Part shown: positions 46,646 through 57,751 of the stretch, piece by piece
Position numbering within the stretch: position 1 is the stretch's first letter
Layout of the letters: the number at the start of each line of letters is the position of its first letter
Assembly (NCBI GenBank): GCA_014529385.2
Contig: CM043960.1
Location: 37,894,781-37,958,780, forward strand
Source: Adiantum capillus-veneris
Taxonomy: Eukaryota; Streptophyta; Polypodiopsida; Polypodiales; Pteridaceae
Reading direction: 5' to 3'
DNA: 64,000 nucleotides
Made by a program: the position numbers and the translations under genes
The notes under the pieces: generated by a model
Database searches by the model: none
What the model was told of the DNA's origin: nothing
What the model saw: the letters and a program-made list of their open reading frames with translations, nothing else

Positions 46646-47835
46646 GAGTCTAAGGCATGTAGAACTGCGAGGAGTTCCTTTTCATATATACCTAGAGCTT
46701 GATCGAATTTCATAGGCTATGGTGTGCCCTTCTTGGAGCAAAACAGCTCCAAGGCAATCACCACAAGCGTCACATTGGACCTCAAATGGCTTTGAGAGAT
46801 TTGGCAGTGTAAGAACAAATTGAGAGATAAGCTTTTCGAAAGCATTGTTCTCTTTGGCAGACCATGTATACCTAACGTTTTTATTTGTTAAGTCATGTAA
46901 TGGTCCTGCAATTTGTGAGAACTTTTCTACGAAGCGTCTATAGTATGCACACATACCTATAAAGTTTCTTAGTTCATGAAGACTCCTTGGTTTAGGCCAT
47001 CCTTTTATTACCTCTAATTTTGATGGATCCATTTGGATGCCATCTTGAGAGATAATGTGACCTAAATACTGAATCTCTTGTAAGAAAAATTCACTTTTCT
47101 TTCGATTAACATAAAGTTTATTCTCTCTTAGAACTTGAAATATTACCTGGAGGTGTTGCTTGTGTTCGTCTAATGAATTAGAGTAGATGATGATATCATC
47201 AAAGAACACTCCAGTAAAGGTTCGGTGAGGCCTGAATAGCTTCTCCATCAAGCGGTTGAATGTGGTTGGTGCATTGGTCAAGCCAAAAGGCATGACTATA
47301 TATTCGTAAAAGACCAAACGTAGTGCAAAATGCGGTCTTTAAAATGTCTTGATCAACTATCCCCATTTGATGATAGCCATTTTTTAGGTCAATCCTACTG
47401 AAGTAGGTGGACCCTTATAGCTTATCAAATAGGTCTTCTACCCGTGGAACGAAAACCTATTCTTGATAGTGATCCTATTCAGTGCTTTATAGTCGACACA
47501 CATTTGATATGTGCCGTCTTTCTTTTGCACTAGTAACACGGGTGAGCAAAATGGAGATGAGCTAGGCCTAACCATGCCCTTCTCAACTAACTCATGCACT
47601 TGCCGCATAATCTCCTCTTGTTGAGCTTGAGAAACTCTATAAGGAGGTTTGTTAGGCTGTGAAATTCCTGGAAGAAGTTCAATTGCATGGTCATCATTGC
47701 CTCATTTAGGAGGTAGCTCACAAGGGATGTCATCAAAAGACATCTTGAAACCCCTTGAGAAAATTGGATAACTCTAATTCCTTGTGAGTGTGTATATTTT
47801 CTTTTGCTAAAACATTAGGTTCATTTTGAGAATCT
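46646..47835 (-). pseudogene. Family A reverse transcriptase
   Basis: The open part 47317-46682 has [33 protein letters not shown] (catalytic FDD), YLGHIISQDGIQMDPSK and the start of RNase H (QCDACGDCLGAVLLQEG). Upstream (47835-47318), in other frames, are SPFCSPVLLVQKKDGTYQMC and VDYKALNRITIKN. About 0.93 kb of this region is exactly what the fragment at 1-1570 has lost. Confidence 0.88.
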
Positions 47836-48372
47836 TTAAACAAAAATTAAGTACACAGACATAGAGCTCTTTATTGACTTATTGAAAGCTTGCGTATGTA
47901 CAATGGGTATGGTGTTACCCATTTGCTTAGCATCTATGTACATATCTTTTTCCCTGAACCTAAAGTAGATTCGTCTTTCAGGGAATTTAACATTGGCAGC
48001 CATGCGATCAAACCATGGTTCCCCTAGGATTACATCCTCGTGCTTGAGAGGAGAGATAAAGAAGTCCTCTTTGTCCACATAGCTTTGGACAGGGAGCCTT
48101 AATTTCCCGATTAAGGGAGTGATTGAAGCTTCTTGCCCCTTGAAAGCACCATCTGTGGGTAGGACATCTCCCATCTCATAAGCTTGTATGCCTAGCTTGG
48201 GGGGCCAACTCTGTGGATATGAAATTGTGAGTAGAACCAGGGTCAAAGAGAATAAAATCATTATGTTCTCTTACCTTTCCCCAAGCATGGCATAGAGGAG
48301 ATCCTTTGTGGTGAGTTTTCTCCTCTTGGATTTCAACCAAGGTAGCTCTAGGAGGCTCCATGGCGGGTGTTT
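47836..48372 (-). pseudogene. Family A protease
   Basis: The part at 48361-48176 has HAWGKVREHNDFILFDPGST and HNFIST, with the catalytic D-P-G-S. After a frameshift, 48261-47836 has YEMGDVLPTDGAFKGQEASI, then EDVILGEPWFDRMAANVKF (the ILGxPW strand). It matches the plus copy at 38500-38760 and the fragment at 1250-1570. Confidence 0.85.
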
Positions 48373-48778
48373 CTCGTTTGATGAGATGTCGATTATCTCA
48401 TATGGTGCAACCTCCCACTCCTTCTAAGCACGTCAGCGCAACATGTTGCTACCAAAATTTCAGTTGTTTAGTGCCCCAAAGTTGATCCAAAAGTTATCAA
48501 AAAAGTGAAAATAATGCAAACTTGACCATAAAATGAAAAATGAGCATAACTTGAGCAAAACAGTTCCAAATTTGACAAAAATTCACCATGTGACTAGAAC
48601 ATCTACAAGCACTAGGTCAAACTGATTCAGATCAATTTTGGTTAGAGGTACATGGATCGCGATCCATGTTGGAACACATTTTGAAGTGATCTCATCTCCA
48701 TCTGGTTTAGCATGCTTACGAGATACTGTGGGTGAAAAGTTTTGTGATTTGGAGATCACTGGTTTGGATTCTAAGCCA
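48373..48778. repeat. Foreign filler block in family A gag, with 20-bp palindrome
   Basis: About 406 bp here replaces about 595 bp of gag that the plus copy has (37830-38425), including the zinc knuckle. The block is AT-rich with phrases such as CCAAATTTGACAAAAATTC, similar in style to the GyA leader units. It carries the perfect palindrome ACATGGATCGCGATCCATGT at 48650-48669, which shares the ATCGCGAT centre with the GyA palindromes. It may be a captured piece of a related leader. Boundaries were read by comparison with the plus copy. Confidence 0.65.
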
Positions 48779-49677
48779 AAGTGCATAGCTACATGGCATA
48801 GCTTAATGGACTCCGTGAAGCCCTCATCTCCAAACTCCGCATTGAGTTGTTGGATAAAGGCCAAGACTTTGTACGTAGCACCAAAGGTGCCATCGTAGGT
48901 AAGGAAAGAGATGCTCTTCTCTCCTCTTTGAACTTCTTGAGCTTGGATGACCTCTTCCACGCGACATAGGATTTCCTATGGCCTCTTTCTTTTTGATGGT
49001 TCAAAAGTTGCACCATCACTTTCTTCAGAAGATGAAGTTGAGGAAGATGGAGAAGAGGGTGACCTCTTTCTCGCCTTTTTCTTGCCTTGATCTTCTTTGT
49101 CTGCACCATCACTTTCATAAGAAGAAGAGGATGAAGAAGATGGAGAAGAGGGTGTCCTCTTTCTCACCTTTTTCTTCTCTTGCTTTTTGTCATCCCTCTT
49201 TGAAGTATGGTGTGGAGAAGTGTGTGATGGTCGTCTCCCTTTTGGAGGTGATGGAGAGCGTTTAGCCCGCCGTCTTCATGGAGCCATCTCCACCGAGGTG
49301 GCAGGAGGCTCACTTATTTCTCATTCCTTCGGTGGAGGCTCTTGAGTTCTCCTTTGAGAAGGAGATGCGTCATCAAGAAGCAAATTTTTGAGCCCTTCAT
49401 ATGGATCCTCTTCTTCTTCCCCAATCGGAGCGAGGCCTCTTTTGGAAGTCTCGCAAGGAGGCTTCCTAGGTGCTCTTTCGTCATGCTGGGGAGCCTGGAG
49501 AATCCCATGAGCACAAAGATGCCGTTGCACTTCACTTTGGAGGGATGAATTGCCCATACCTTGTTGAAGCCTAGAAACAAGGTAGTTAACAAGCATAGGG
49601 GCATCATTAGTAGCCTGCTCATTAGCAAAATCAAAGTTATCAACATTAATTTCACTCTCTTTACTATTGTCAGCCAT
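48779..49677 (-). pseudogene. Family A gag, N-terminal part
   Basis: The start MADNSKESEINVDNFDFANE lies at 49677, followed by RLQQGMGNSSLQSEVQRHLC, then Ser/Lys/Asp-rich low-complexity sequence (49167-48976) and the capsid start ISFLTYDGTFGATYKVLAFI (48960-48780). The capsid is cut at the filler block near 48778. The frame changes at about 49320. Confidence 0.85.
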
Positions 49678-50094
49678 TCTAATAACTTTTAGGTGTAAAC
49701 TTTTTAGGTGTACTTTGACACTTCAAGCCCTAGTTGCTACTCCTCTTTACCCCTTTAAAAAAAGCACTCAAGCTACTGTACCCATGGCTCGAATACCATT
49801 AATTGCAAGGAATAGAAGAGAGGGTCGTTCAACACCAAAACAGCATCGGCTCCTGTCAAGCTTCTAATAGCTCAATAGTGGTTAAACCGTAGGCAAATCC
49901 CATAGGACTCCACTATTAAGACCTAGCTCTCGATGGTGATGCCCCTTTAACTGCACGAAGGCATGGCACACTGCAAGGCTGAAAAATCCCTGCTCTACTT
50001 ACTCACATGCAATTAATAATACCAACCATTTATAGCTAGCTTGAGGACCTCCCTTCTTGAGCAAGAAAAGAGAAACCTTGTGCTCTGATACCAA
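49678..50094 (-). other. Family A leader and primer binding site
   Basis: The complement of 50094-50081 is TTGGTATCAGAGCA, a full match to the tRNA-iMet site, directly inside the LTR end. The leader to gag is about 400 bp and has no ORF of note. It matches 36539-36941 of the plus copy. Confidence 0.88.
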
Positions 50095-51277
50095 TGTAAC
50101 ATTTAATGGCCTAGTAACTTGTGTGTAGCGGAAAATAGCATGAACATAATGAGCATTTCATTAGAATAGATTCCTAATGAGAATAACAAGAGTGCTTGGG
50201 TGGAGAGAGCAACAAAAAGTATAACGCCTAGTTAGATAGCATGAAAAATACTTCAAAAGAGAGAGAAATTAAGCTATTGACAATAGTTGAGGACCGGATT
50301 TGCATGGAGCCGATCCCCCCCCTCCAAAAGGCTTTGTATTATGGTTTCTCCCATCAAGAGAGACATTTTACAATACAATTCTTTGTGTTCCTTCAATACT
50401 AGCTAGTGCAATGAAGATGGAAACTTCAAGCAGTAAGCAAAAAGCTTTTTAAACACAACATCAATTCCCTCACGGTCTCAAACCCAAGACCTCACACACC
50501 TTCAAAGATGGTGAGAGCTAGCGGGGTATGAGAGTAGATTGAGAGGAAGAAGGAGTAGTCTTACGAGAAAGATGTACATCTCCTCACATAATCACTCATA
50601 TTAGTATAGCTTAGCTTAGTAATTAGCATGGTAGAGGAGCTGAGCATGCATTGAAGCTTGGCTCTTGGTTGGATTTGCATCACAAAGCCAAGATTTGTTG
50701 GTGTAGGCCTCCCTTCTCACAAGCTTGGAGTAGGTGATAAGCTTTCCATTAAAGCTTGAGAAGAAGAGAGAGAGTCTTATTGCTTCACACATGAGTTTGT
50801 GTGAGTGTGTGTGGATAATGCCTTGAGAAAAGCAGCCCCCCTCTCTCTTGGTCAACCCCTCTTGCTATTTGCTAATGCTCAACCCTATTGGCCCTTTCCA
50901 TGGTTAGCTAATGAGTATTAAGAAGCATAAGTGATAGCAGCCACATGTGTCCCCCTTTCCCATTTTGTGAGAGCTTTAAATAATTAATAAATGCAACTAA
51001 ACTCTCATTGGAACCCTTTGCCTCCTAGTGGCCAATAGGAATCAGGCAAGCCATTGGGCTGCTGAATGCTCATTGGACCCCTTGGGAGACTGTCCAATAG
51101 TCTTCTAGAGAGCTTAATTCTTATTGGTTCTTTTATTAAGTGTTTTAAATTAATTAAACTACATTTACTCTACCCTAATTCTCATTGGTCCACCTCCATG
51201 GCCATCCAATAGGATTTGAGTACACCTTGTGGGCATCTGGGCTATGTGTCCCTCATTCCCTTTGTGTAAACTTGCGA
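50095..51277 (-). repeat. Family A 5' LTR, inner part
   Basis: The complement ends ATGTTACA at 50095 and is collinear with 36538 back to about 35330 of the plus copy. It breaks at about 51270, after TTTGTGTAAA, where the DNA transposon begins. The LTR continues at 57844. Confidence 0.87.
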
Positions 51278-51450
51278 TAGTTTTTGACGCCCTTCTGCCC
51301 TTCAAATGGCTGTTAACCCTGTGTAGGAAGGGTTGAGTCGTGAAGAAACCTGCATTTGAAGGGATCGAATTTAAGTTGCCCTTCAATTGCGAAGGAAGAA
51401 AATTGCTCTGATACGTCATTCGAAGGGCCGGCCATCCAACTGCCCTTCAA
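51278..51450. repeat. Left subterminal motif cluster
   Basis: GCCCTTC occurs at 51289, 51297, 51378 and 51442, GAAGGGC at 51422, and GAAGGG at 51327 and 51358. Such clusters often bind transposase. Confidence 0.75.
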
Positions 51451-52830
51451 AAATCGATTTCAAATTTTACAAGTTCTTTACACTAAGTTTAGTGATGGGT
51501 TGTAGTTTGATGATATTGTGAGCAGTTGCCTTCAACTTGGCAAGTTGGCAGTGAGCACATGAGTCGTGAGTCGTGACCTCTTAATTTAAAATTTGGCCAT
51601 GTGAACACTAAGGTGTGAACGCATGTACATTGTACAAAGCACAAATCCCTAAAAGGTAAATGTTGACGGGCCTTTCGTTATCTACTCAGGAGCCATTGCT
51701 CACGCAGGTTTCGTTTTTGACCCTCTGCGGCCTGCCGTCGTCCGAGGCTTGACCACTGAGCCAAGCGGCGAGCTGTTGCAGCCTGCCGCCTTTTTGAATC
51801 CCCAGTCGGAGTCCCCTTAAGTTTCAACGTTGTAGCCTACCTCTGTGTCCGCCATCAACCTGCTACGTCAACTTGTTGTGTCTCGAGACTCGGACCTGCC
51901 TGAGCAGTGGGAGCTGCAGCGTGCGACCTGCAGGGACAGAGAGCTGCATGAGAGGTTGAGAGCTGCAGCTTGTGACCTGCGGCTGCGTGAGAGCTGCACA
52001 GTGCAAACCTACTGCGTCTCTAGACTCGGACCACTTGCCTTCGTCTCAACGGACGACGATTCTCAAGTCAACCTGCGCACTTGACAGAGAGAGTAAGCAT
52101 TGAAGGTTTTTTTTTTTTTTTGGACTTCTCTTGAAATTGATTATTCGGGTAGACTTAGCCTTTAGAAATTAGGACTATTGGTCTTTAGAGTTTAGACAGT
52201 GGACTTACAAGTTAGGACTATAGTTAGTTTGAAGTGGACTATAGTTAGTTTGAAGCTTGGTGCACATTGCACATTGCTGCAGCTTGGAGGGATTGCCAAA
52301 ATCATCTTTAATTCTTAATTGAAGAAAATAGAGGCAAACAATACACTTGAAACTACTCGGGTTTTTACATCATAATTTGAAGCATTTGCTGGCGATAAAT
52401 GTAAATATTGCTATATTTTGTCGTCTTTTTTTAAGGAAAGTTTCGATTCAAAAATGTGAATGTGCATACCACGTTTAAAGTGTTTTTTATGCGTTAGTCT
52501 TAAACTGTTTCAATCTTTTTTTTCATACTCACAATTTTAAGTGATAGTGTGGTTTTAATTCAATAAAGAATGTACATTAAGTCTCAAGCCAGCCTCGGAT
52601 GTGTGATGTCGTAGTTTCTATCAAAGACTTAAAGATTTCTTTCTTTTCAAGTTCTTTTGAAGTAGCAAAAGTGGTTAGTCTGTGTGCATGCAGACCGAAA
52701 TGAAAGAAACTTTCTTCTTGTAAAGGTTTGCTTAAGCTTTAAGCAACAATTATTTATCGTAAACATATATGTAGGTATTGGGACAATCCAAAATTGAAAT
52801 AGACTTATGTTACATGTAGAAGAAATTAGA
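51451..52830 (+). other. Upstream region of the kinase ORF, no gene seen
   Basis: The part at 51690-52090 is GC-richer and contains an open frame at 51845-52084 (LRQLVVSRDSDLPEQWELQR) that may be a noncoding leader or a decayed exon. From 52100 it is AT-rich, with a T run at 52110-52123. No motif supports a protein. Confidence 0.5.
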
Positions 52831-53340
52831 ATAGTCTCAATTTGCCACATGGTCATATGGTTTGACCGGGTGTGTTATCTTGAGCTATCCATTCTTACCA
52901 AATGATAATTTGTGCCTCTTTTTCCTATTGTTAATTTCTTTCTATGCAATTAAAAATTCTATAGTCTCAATTTTCCACATGGTCATATGGCTTGACCGGG
53001 TGTGTTATCTTGAGCTTTAGTTTCTTACGAAAACATAGATTATGTCTTCTCTTACAATAACAAGGATAGCAGACACCTTGGGAATGTGTGTTACACATAC
53101 ACAATGTCTTTATTTTGTATATAATTACTAATATAGTCTCAATTTGTCACATGGTCATATGGCTTGATTGGGAGTGCCATCTTGAGCTATCGAATTTTGC
53201 CTTTAGTTCTTCTACCATTCAAAGTGATTTATGGTATAGTCTCAATTTGTCACATGGTCATATGGTTTGATCGGGTGTGCCATCTTGAGCTATCGAATTT
53301 TGCCTTAGTTCTTCTACCATTCAAAGTGATTTATGGTATA
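52831..53340 (+). repeat. Four copies of a 60-104 bp repeat before the kinase ORF
   Basis: Copies start at 52831, 52961, 53133 and 53236. The shared core is ATAGTCTCAATTTGCCACAT, then GGTCATATGG, TTGAC/TCGGG and CATCTTGAGCT. The last two copies also share the following CTTCTACCATTCAAAGTGA and form a 103-bp tandem pair. They end about 140 bp before the kinase start, so they could be promoter repeats or part of a 5' UTR intron. Confidence 0.85.
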
Positions 53341-53476
53341 CCATTGTGTCACATTAGAATCTAGATCAAGGTAGAAGCATTAATGTGATTGTTTAAGGTA
53401 CACTTGAAAACATCTACACATATGTAGGTTGACTTCTCTTCTCTCTTTCTTTATAGGACATCTGTACATAGTCACT

Positions 53477-54931
53477 ATGGCAGAAGGTAAGAAGAAGGCA
53501 TTTCTTCAATCTCTAAGGTCAAATCTCTGCAAGACGATAAGTGATTTATCGGAGAAGCGGGTGCAAAGTATTGTGCAGAACGAGATGCTCATATCAAAAA
53601 TGCTTGAAAAAGCAATTGCAAGCGCGGTCTCCAAGGAAACCTTTGTTATAAGTAAAGACAAAGCTCACCAGTCTGCTTATAGCATCATTGGTAATATGGA
53701 AAAGTGCGCTTGTGATTTATATGAAGCTCTTCCTGAAGGCGTTCAGTTAATAAAGCTGAAGGTTTGGGATTTGGCTTGGCGTGCTGAAAGAGAGAAGAGT
53801 AAGCGTGCCAAAGATACAGATACACAATATGTGCTATCTAAAAAGCTACGAAGGGAGCAAGTCAACCATGCCGAAGAGAAGACGGAGTCAAAGATAGATT
53901 GCCATGGGCATCCGGCTGGGAACCCTCTGCAAAGATCTGCCAGGAACTCGGAGTGTACCATGACTCTTGGAATACCACATGATGCCATCAACTATTTACA
54001 GAACTTGGGTGTCGGCTCCTTTGGTACATGCTTCCAAGTAATAATTAATGGCATTTCGTGTCTTCCAAGTGAAAATACTTATGCGGCAAAGGAGTATCGA
54101 GGAATTCCAGGATTGAAATTAAAATCCTTCAAGGACGAGGTCAGCTTTGATCTTCGACACGGGGGGATTGTGCGTAGTATTGCACATACGTGCTATGAGC
54201 CTTTGATAGCCATTTTTCCATACTTCAATGGAGGAAGCATTGTAAAAATGATGCACAGTCCATCTTATGAGAAAGGTACGTTCAGCAAAATTGTCATAAA
54301 GGAAGAGAAAGATGGTGCAGGTTCAAGTAAAGTCAAGGCAGCTAAGCTGAATCAAGGAGAACTAACACGAGTCGTGGCTTTTGCGAACAATCTTCCAAAT
54401 ATTATAGCTGCTTTAATACACACAATGGCCTATACCCATCAAGTAGGTGTTGTTCATTGCGATCTGCATCCTTTCAATGTTATGTTGGATTTTACAAGGG
54501 ATTCAGATCCTCGAGTTGGTATCATTGATTGGGGATTAGCTATGAGGCCTGAATCAGAGAGACGCCAGTCACTCAATTGTTGTCAAAGTAAAGCCCACAA
54601 GCCTAAACCTTGGATTGCTCCAGAGCTACTGAAGGACACACAAAATGACCATGTGTATACCAGAGAGGTTGATGTATATGCACTAGCCTGGCTTGTTGAT
54701 CAAATGGTTAACTTTTGTAGAGAGTTTTCTATGGAATACAGAACCGACTGGCTAGCATCTCATTCAACAAGTGAAGCATACCATATTCAAGAGATTATTA
54801 AAGTTGGGTATCTTCTACAGGACAGGAACAGAAAGTCATTCGAAGAATTGTATACAGACTTAAGTCACATGCAATTGGATGGGACCAAATGTCTGTGGCC
54901 ATTAGTAGAAATGATGCCAGCCTTTTATTGA
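53477..54931 (+). CDS. Protein-kinase-like protein, intact ORF in the transposon
   Basis: From MAEGKKKAFLQ (53477) the ORF is 484 residues without a break. I prefer this ATG to one 16 codons upstream because a polypyrimidine tract and AG (TTTCTTTATAG, ending 53456) look like a splice acceptor between them. The N-terminal 170 residues are helical and charged and not recognised. The kinase fold follows: glycine loop LGVGSFGTC (177-185), Lys in TYAAKEY (205), Glu in FKDEVSF (221), catalytic loop HCDLHPFNVML (HRD replaced by HCD), metal site IIDWGLA (DFG replaced by DWG), then WIAPELL (APE) and VDVYALA. Lys, Glu, both Asp and Asn are present, so activity is plausible. The Arg-to-Cys change suggests no activation-loop phosphorylation switch. 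Substrate unknown. It lies 200 bp upstream of the transposase on the same strand. Confidence 0.85.
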   Translation: MAEGKKKAFLQSLRSNLCKTISDLSEKRVQSIVQNEMLISKMLEKAIASAVSKETFVISKDKAHQSAYSIIGNMEKCACDLYEALPEGVQLIKLKVWDLAWRAEREKSKRAKDTDTQYVLSKKLRREQVNHAEEKTESKIDCHGHPAGNPLQRSARNSECTMTLGIPHDAINYLQNLGVGSFGTCFQVIINGISCLPSENTYAAKEYRGIPGLKLKSFKDEVSFDLRHGGIVRSIAHTCYEPLIAIFPYFNGGSIVKMMHSPSYEKGTFSKIVIKEEKDGAGSSKVKAAKLNQGELTRVVAFANNLPNIIAALIHTMAYTHQVGVVHCDLHPFNVMLDFTRDSDPRVGIIDWGLAMRPESERRQSLNCCQSKAHKPKPWIAPELLKDTQNDHVYTREVDVYALAWLVDQMVNFCREFSMEYRTDWLASHSTSEAYHIQEIIKVGYLLQDRNRKSFEELYTDLSHMQLDGTKCLWPLVEMMPAFY

Positions 54932-55130
54932 GTTAAAGTGAAATTTCTTTGTAATAGGATATTGACTATCAAAGATATAACTTTCTCTTTGAGTAGATGT
55001 TGGCTATCAAAGATGTATTTATTTTGTTTTCAATCAATGTATCGCAAGTGTTTTTATTTTGTATATTTTTAAATATATCTTTTGTAGTCGTAAAGGTAGT
55101 TTATACTATGTTTTTGGAATTTATTGGTAG

Positions 55131-57329
55131 ATGGCTCCTCTTGGACGACCCAAGAAAAATAAAAAGCAGAGGACCATTCAAGAAGTCCTTGGCTTGCCTG
55201 ATCCTCAACTTTCTCTTGACAAAGAGGTTGGTGAGGCGGCTACTACAACTTTAGTAACACTGAGGCTGAAGGTAGCTCAAGCAAAAAGAAGTATGTTCGA
55301 CGATGATAGAAAGCTAGAGGATACCTCATCCTTGGGCTTTTCCAACAGTTGATAATGATGGAAAAGAGGAGTCAAATGTGTGGTGCATCTTTGCACATAA
55401 AAAGACTCAATTTAGTGGAGAAGGATCTTCAACCTTGCAAAGGTTTGCATTAATTGAGCATGCGACGTCAGGTCCGCATTCATATGCGAAGGCAATATGG
55501 AATGCTCACACTAAAAAAACCACAATTCCCATAGAGAAACACATTGAAGTGTTAACAGATGAGGAGAGAGAAAGAATCATCTCAGTCATGCAAACTTTGT
55601 GGTTTGTGGTTCGTAGAAATTTGCCTTTTGATGAGTTTTCAAAGCTTTGCAATTTCTAGCGTTTTATGCGGACACCAAATATGCCAATTACAAGTGAATA
55701 TTCTGCTTATACAAGCACAAGTGCAGGAAAAGAGTTTGCAAATGCCATCAAACAGGTCTATTGGGAGAGACTAAAAGAGGTAATTGTTGCTAGTCCCTTT
55801 TATTCTCTGCAAATTGATGAGAGTACAGATGTAAGCACTCAACAATACATGATTCTTTATGTTACTTACATGCAGGAGAATGGCAATGGGTCTATATGCA
55901 CGTCATTTGTGGATTTGTTGCATGTCAAAAATGCTGAAGCTGAAAGCTTGTATTCTACCTTGATGGCATTTCTAGTCAAAATGAAGCTGCCATTGCATAA
56001 AATGATAGGCATTGCAACTGATGGTGCTAGTGTTATGACAGGCGCTAATAATGGTGTGGTTTCGAGATTAAAGAAGGTTGTGCCACATCTTTTGAGTTTT
56101 CATTGTGTTGCACATAGGGAGTCTTTAGCTGCAGGTGATGCATTCAAACTATACAAGGAATTCAAATTTGTGGACAAAGTGGCCAAAAAGTTGTATGAAT
56201 GGGCTTCCAGATCTACAAAGCGACATCTTTCATTGGCAGAAGTTGTAAAGGACTTCAATATTGGTCTTAATGGAAAATTGAAGTTGTTAAAAATGCACGA
56301 TGTTCGATGGCTCTCAAAAGGGCAACTTATGATAAGGGTAGTGCGCTTAATGCCAACTTTACTGATTGTCTTGAAGGCAGAAGAAACGGACTTGTATGCA
56401 TACCTCGCAAACTACAAAATACAGTTCCTTTTACACTTCTTTGCAGATGTCCTTGGAGAGCTCAATGTCTTGAGTTGTAAACTTCAAGAGGATCACATTG
56501 ATATTTCTGCTATCGGTAACCATTTGAAGGCTGCTATAAAGTCTTTGCAAATGGCTTTTCTAGGGAATGTATTTAGGCACTGTATACTCAACTTTTTTTT
56601 GACAAAGGTGATAAATCCACATGGCATCATTGATCACATTGATTCCTTAGGAAATTCACATTCTCATCAACTACATCTTGGTCCTATGTGTGACGAGGAT
56701 GTTCTTGATCCCACATGAAACTTTGCACCGGGTGGTGAATAATCTGGCTTACATGGCAATTATGTACATCAAAGGCTTGGTGGATTTATTGTCAAATCGT
56801 TTTAAGGTTGATTTTGATCTCTTTGAAGCAGCAAAGTACTTTAGCCCGAAGGATTATGATCAAGACTTGCAGAAGCTAGATTTCTTCGATAAGGTGGCTA
56901 GGTGTATTGTGCAAACATTTTGGAAAAGGAGCCAACTCTTTCATTAATGAAGAAGAATGCAAAGGAGAACGCAAATCTTTTGTCACACGAACTCGTAACT
57001 GCTTCAAAGGTAAGAGTATGCATTCAGCTTAGCAAGATTGTTGCAACCATGAAGAATGGGAGGTTTCTTTTCCATGGACCATGAAATTATGGAGAGCTCT
57101 GCTTCTACTTCCACTTTCATCAGTTGCCTATGAAAGAGGCTTCTAAAAAATGAATAAGATAAAAAACAAGTCTCGTAATAGGTCGTCTCTTGCATCATTG
57201 GGCTTAACAATGTTTGTTGGATTCAATACTCCGAAGGCTTCATGTCCTCAAGATGTATTGTGGGAAGAATGCTTTGATATGTGGAAATCTATGAGAAAGC
57301 GAAGGATAGGAAGCTTGGAAACAAATTGA
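55131..57329 (+). pseudogene. hAT-family transposase (ZNF862/KIAA1586-like), broken
   Basis: The start MAPLGRPKKNKKQRTIQEVL is followed, after a frame change at about 55325, by a zinc-finger-like region (VWCIFAHKKTQF, then RFALIEHATSGPHS). The core at 55660-56718 has FYSLQIDESTDVSTQQYMIL, IGIATDGASVMTGANNGVVS, LLSFHCVAHRESLAAGDAF and MHDVRWLSKGQL, all typical of this hAT group, in which the Asp of DESTD and the Asp of TDGA are catalytic. The C-terminal dimerisation part (57056-57329) has PLSSVAYERGF and then NKSRNRSSLASLGLTMF. Defects are an in-frame TAG at 55657, frame changes near 56710 and 56935, and a TAA after ERGF at about 57146. It would excise and reinsert the element if intact. Confidence 0.85.
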
Positions 57330-57751
57330 TTGTTACTATGGAGTTTTATTTGCTTAGATATTCAAGCCAAGCGATATGATTTTGTTATCGAGGGCTCTTT
57401 TGCATTGTATTGGTATCAAAGAACTTTTAATCTTATTTCAAGACAATTTTTTTCTTCAATTTTGTACTTTAATGATGAAAATGAATTCATATTCATTATG
57501 TCATTGGTTTCATTTGCTCTATTTCTATGTAATCTTTAAAAATTTACCAAGTTGTGGTCCGTGGACCGTGGTTTGAGAAAACACTGTTTGAATAATGAAT
57601 TTTGTCAAAGTTATACTAAAAGAATGGTTAAAATGCATGGAAGAGTGTGAGATAAGTGAAATATTAATGTATGAGAGTATAAGATAAGTGAAATGTTAGT
57701 TTTTTTGGAATTCTGATGTAGAAAGGTGCAAATTTTATTTTTTGTTCATTA
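57330..57751. other. Transposon 3' region
   Basis: AT-rich sequence after the transposase stop. ORFs at 57330-57576 have no motifs. A repeated phrase (GATAAGTGAAAT at 57651 and 57682) is present. Confidence 0.5.

Noticed and set aside
51845-52084. 79-codon ORF ahead of the kinase as a separate gene
   Set aside because: No conserved motif is visible. It is more likely leader sequence or a decayed exon.
53477-54931. Kinase as a resident host gene flanked by repeats
   Set aside because: Both sides of the 6.57 kb block are halves of one LTR, so the gene arrived with the block.
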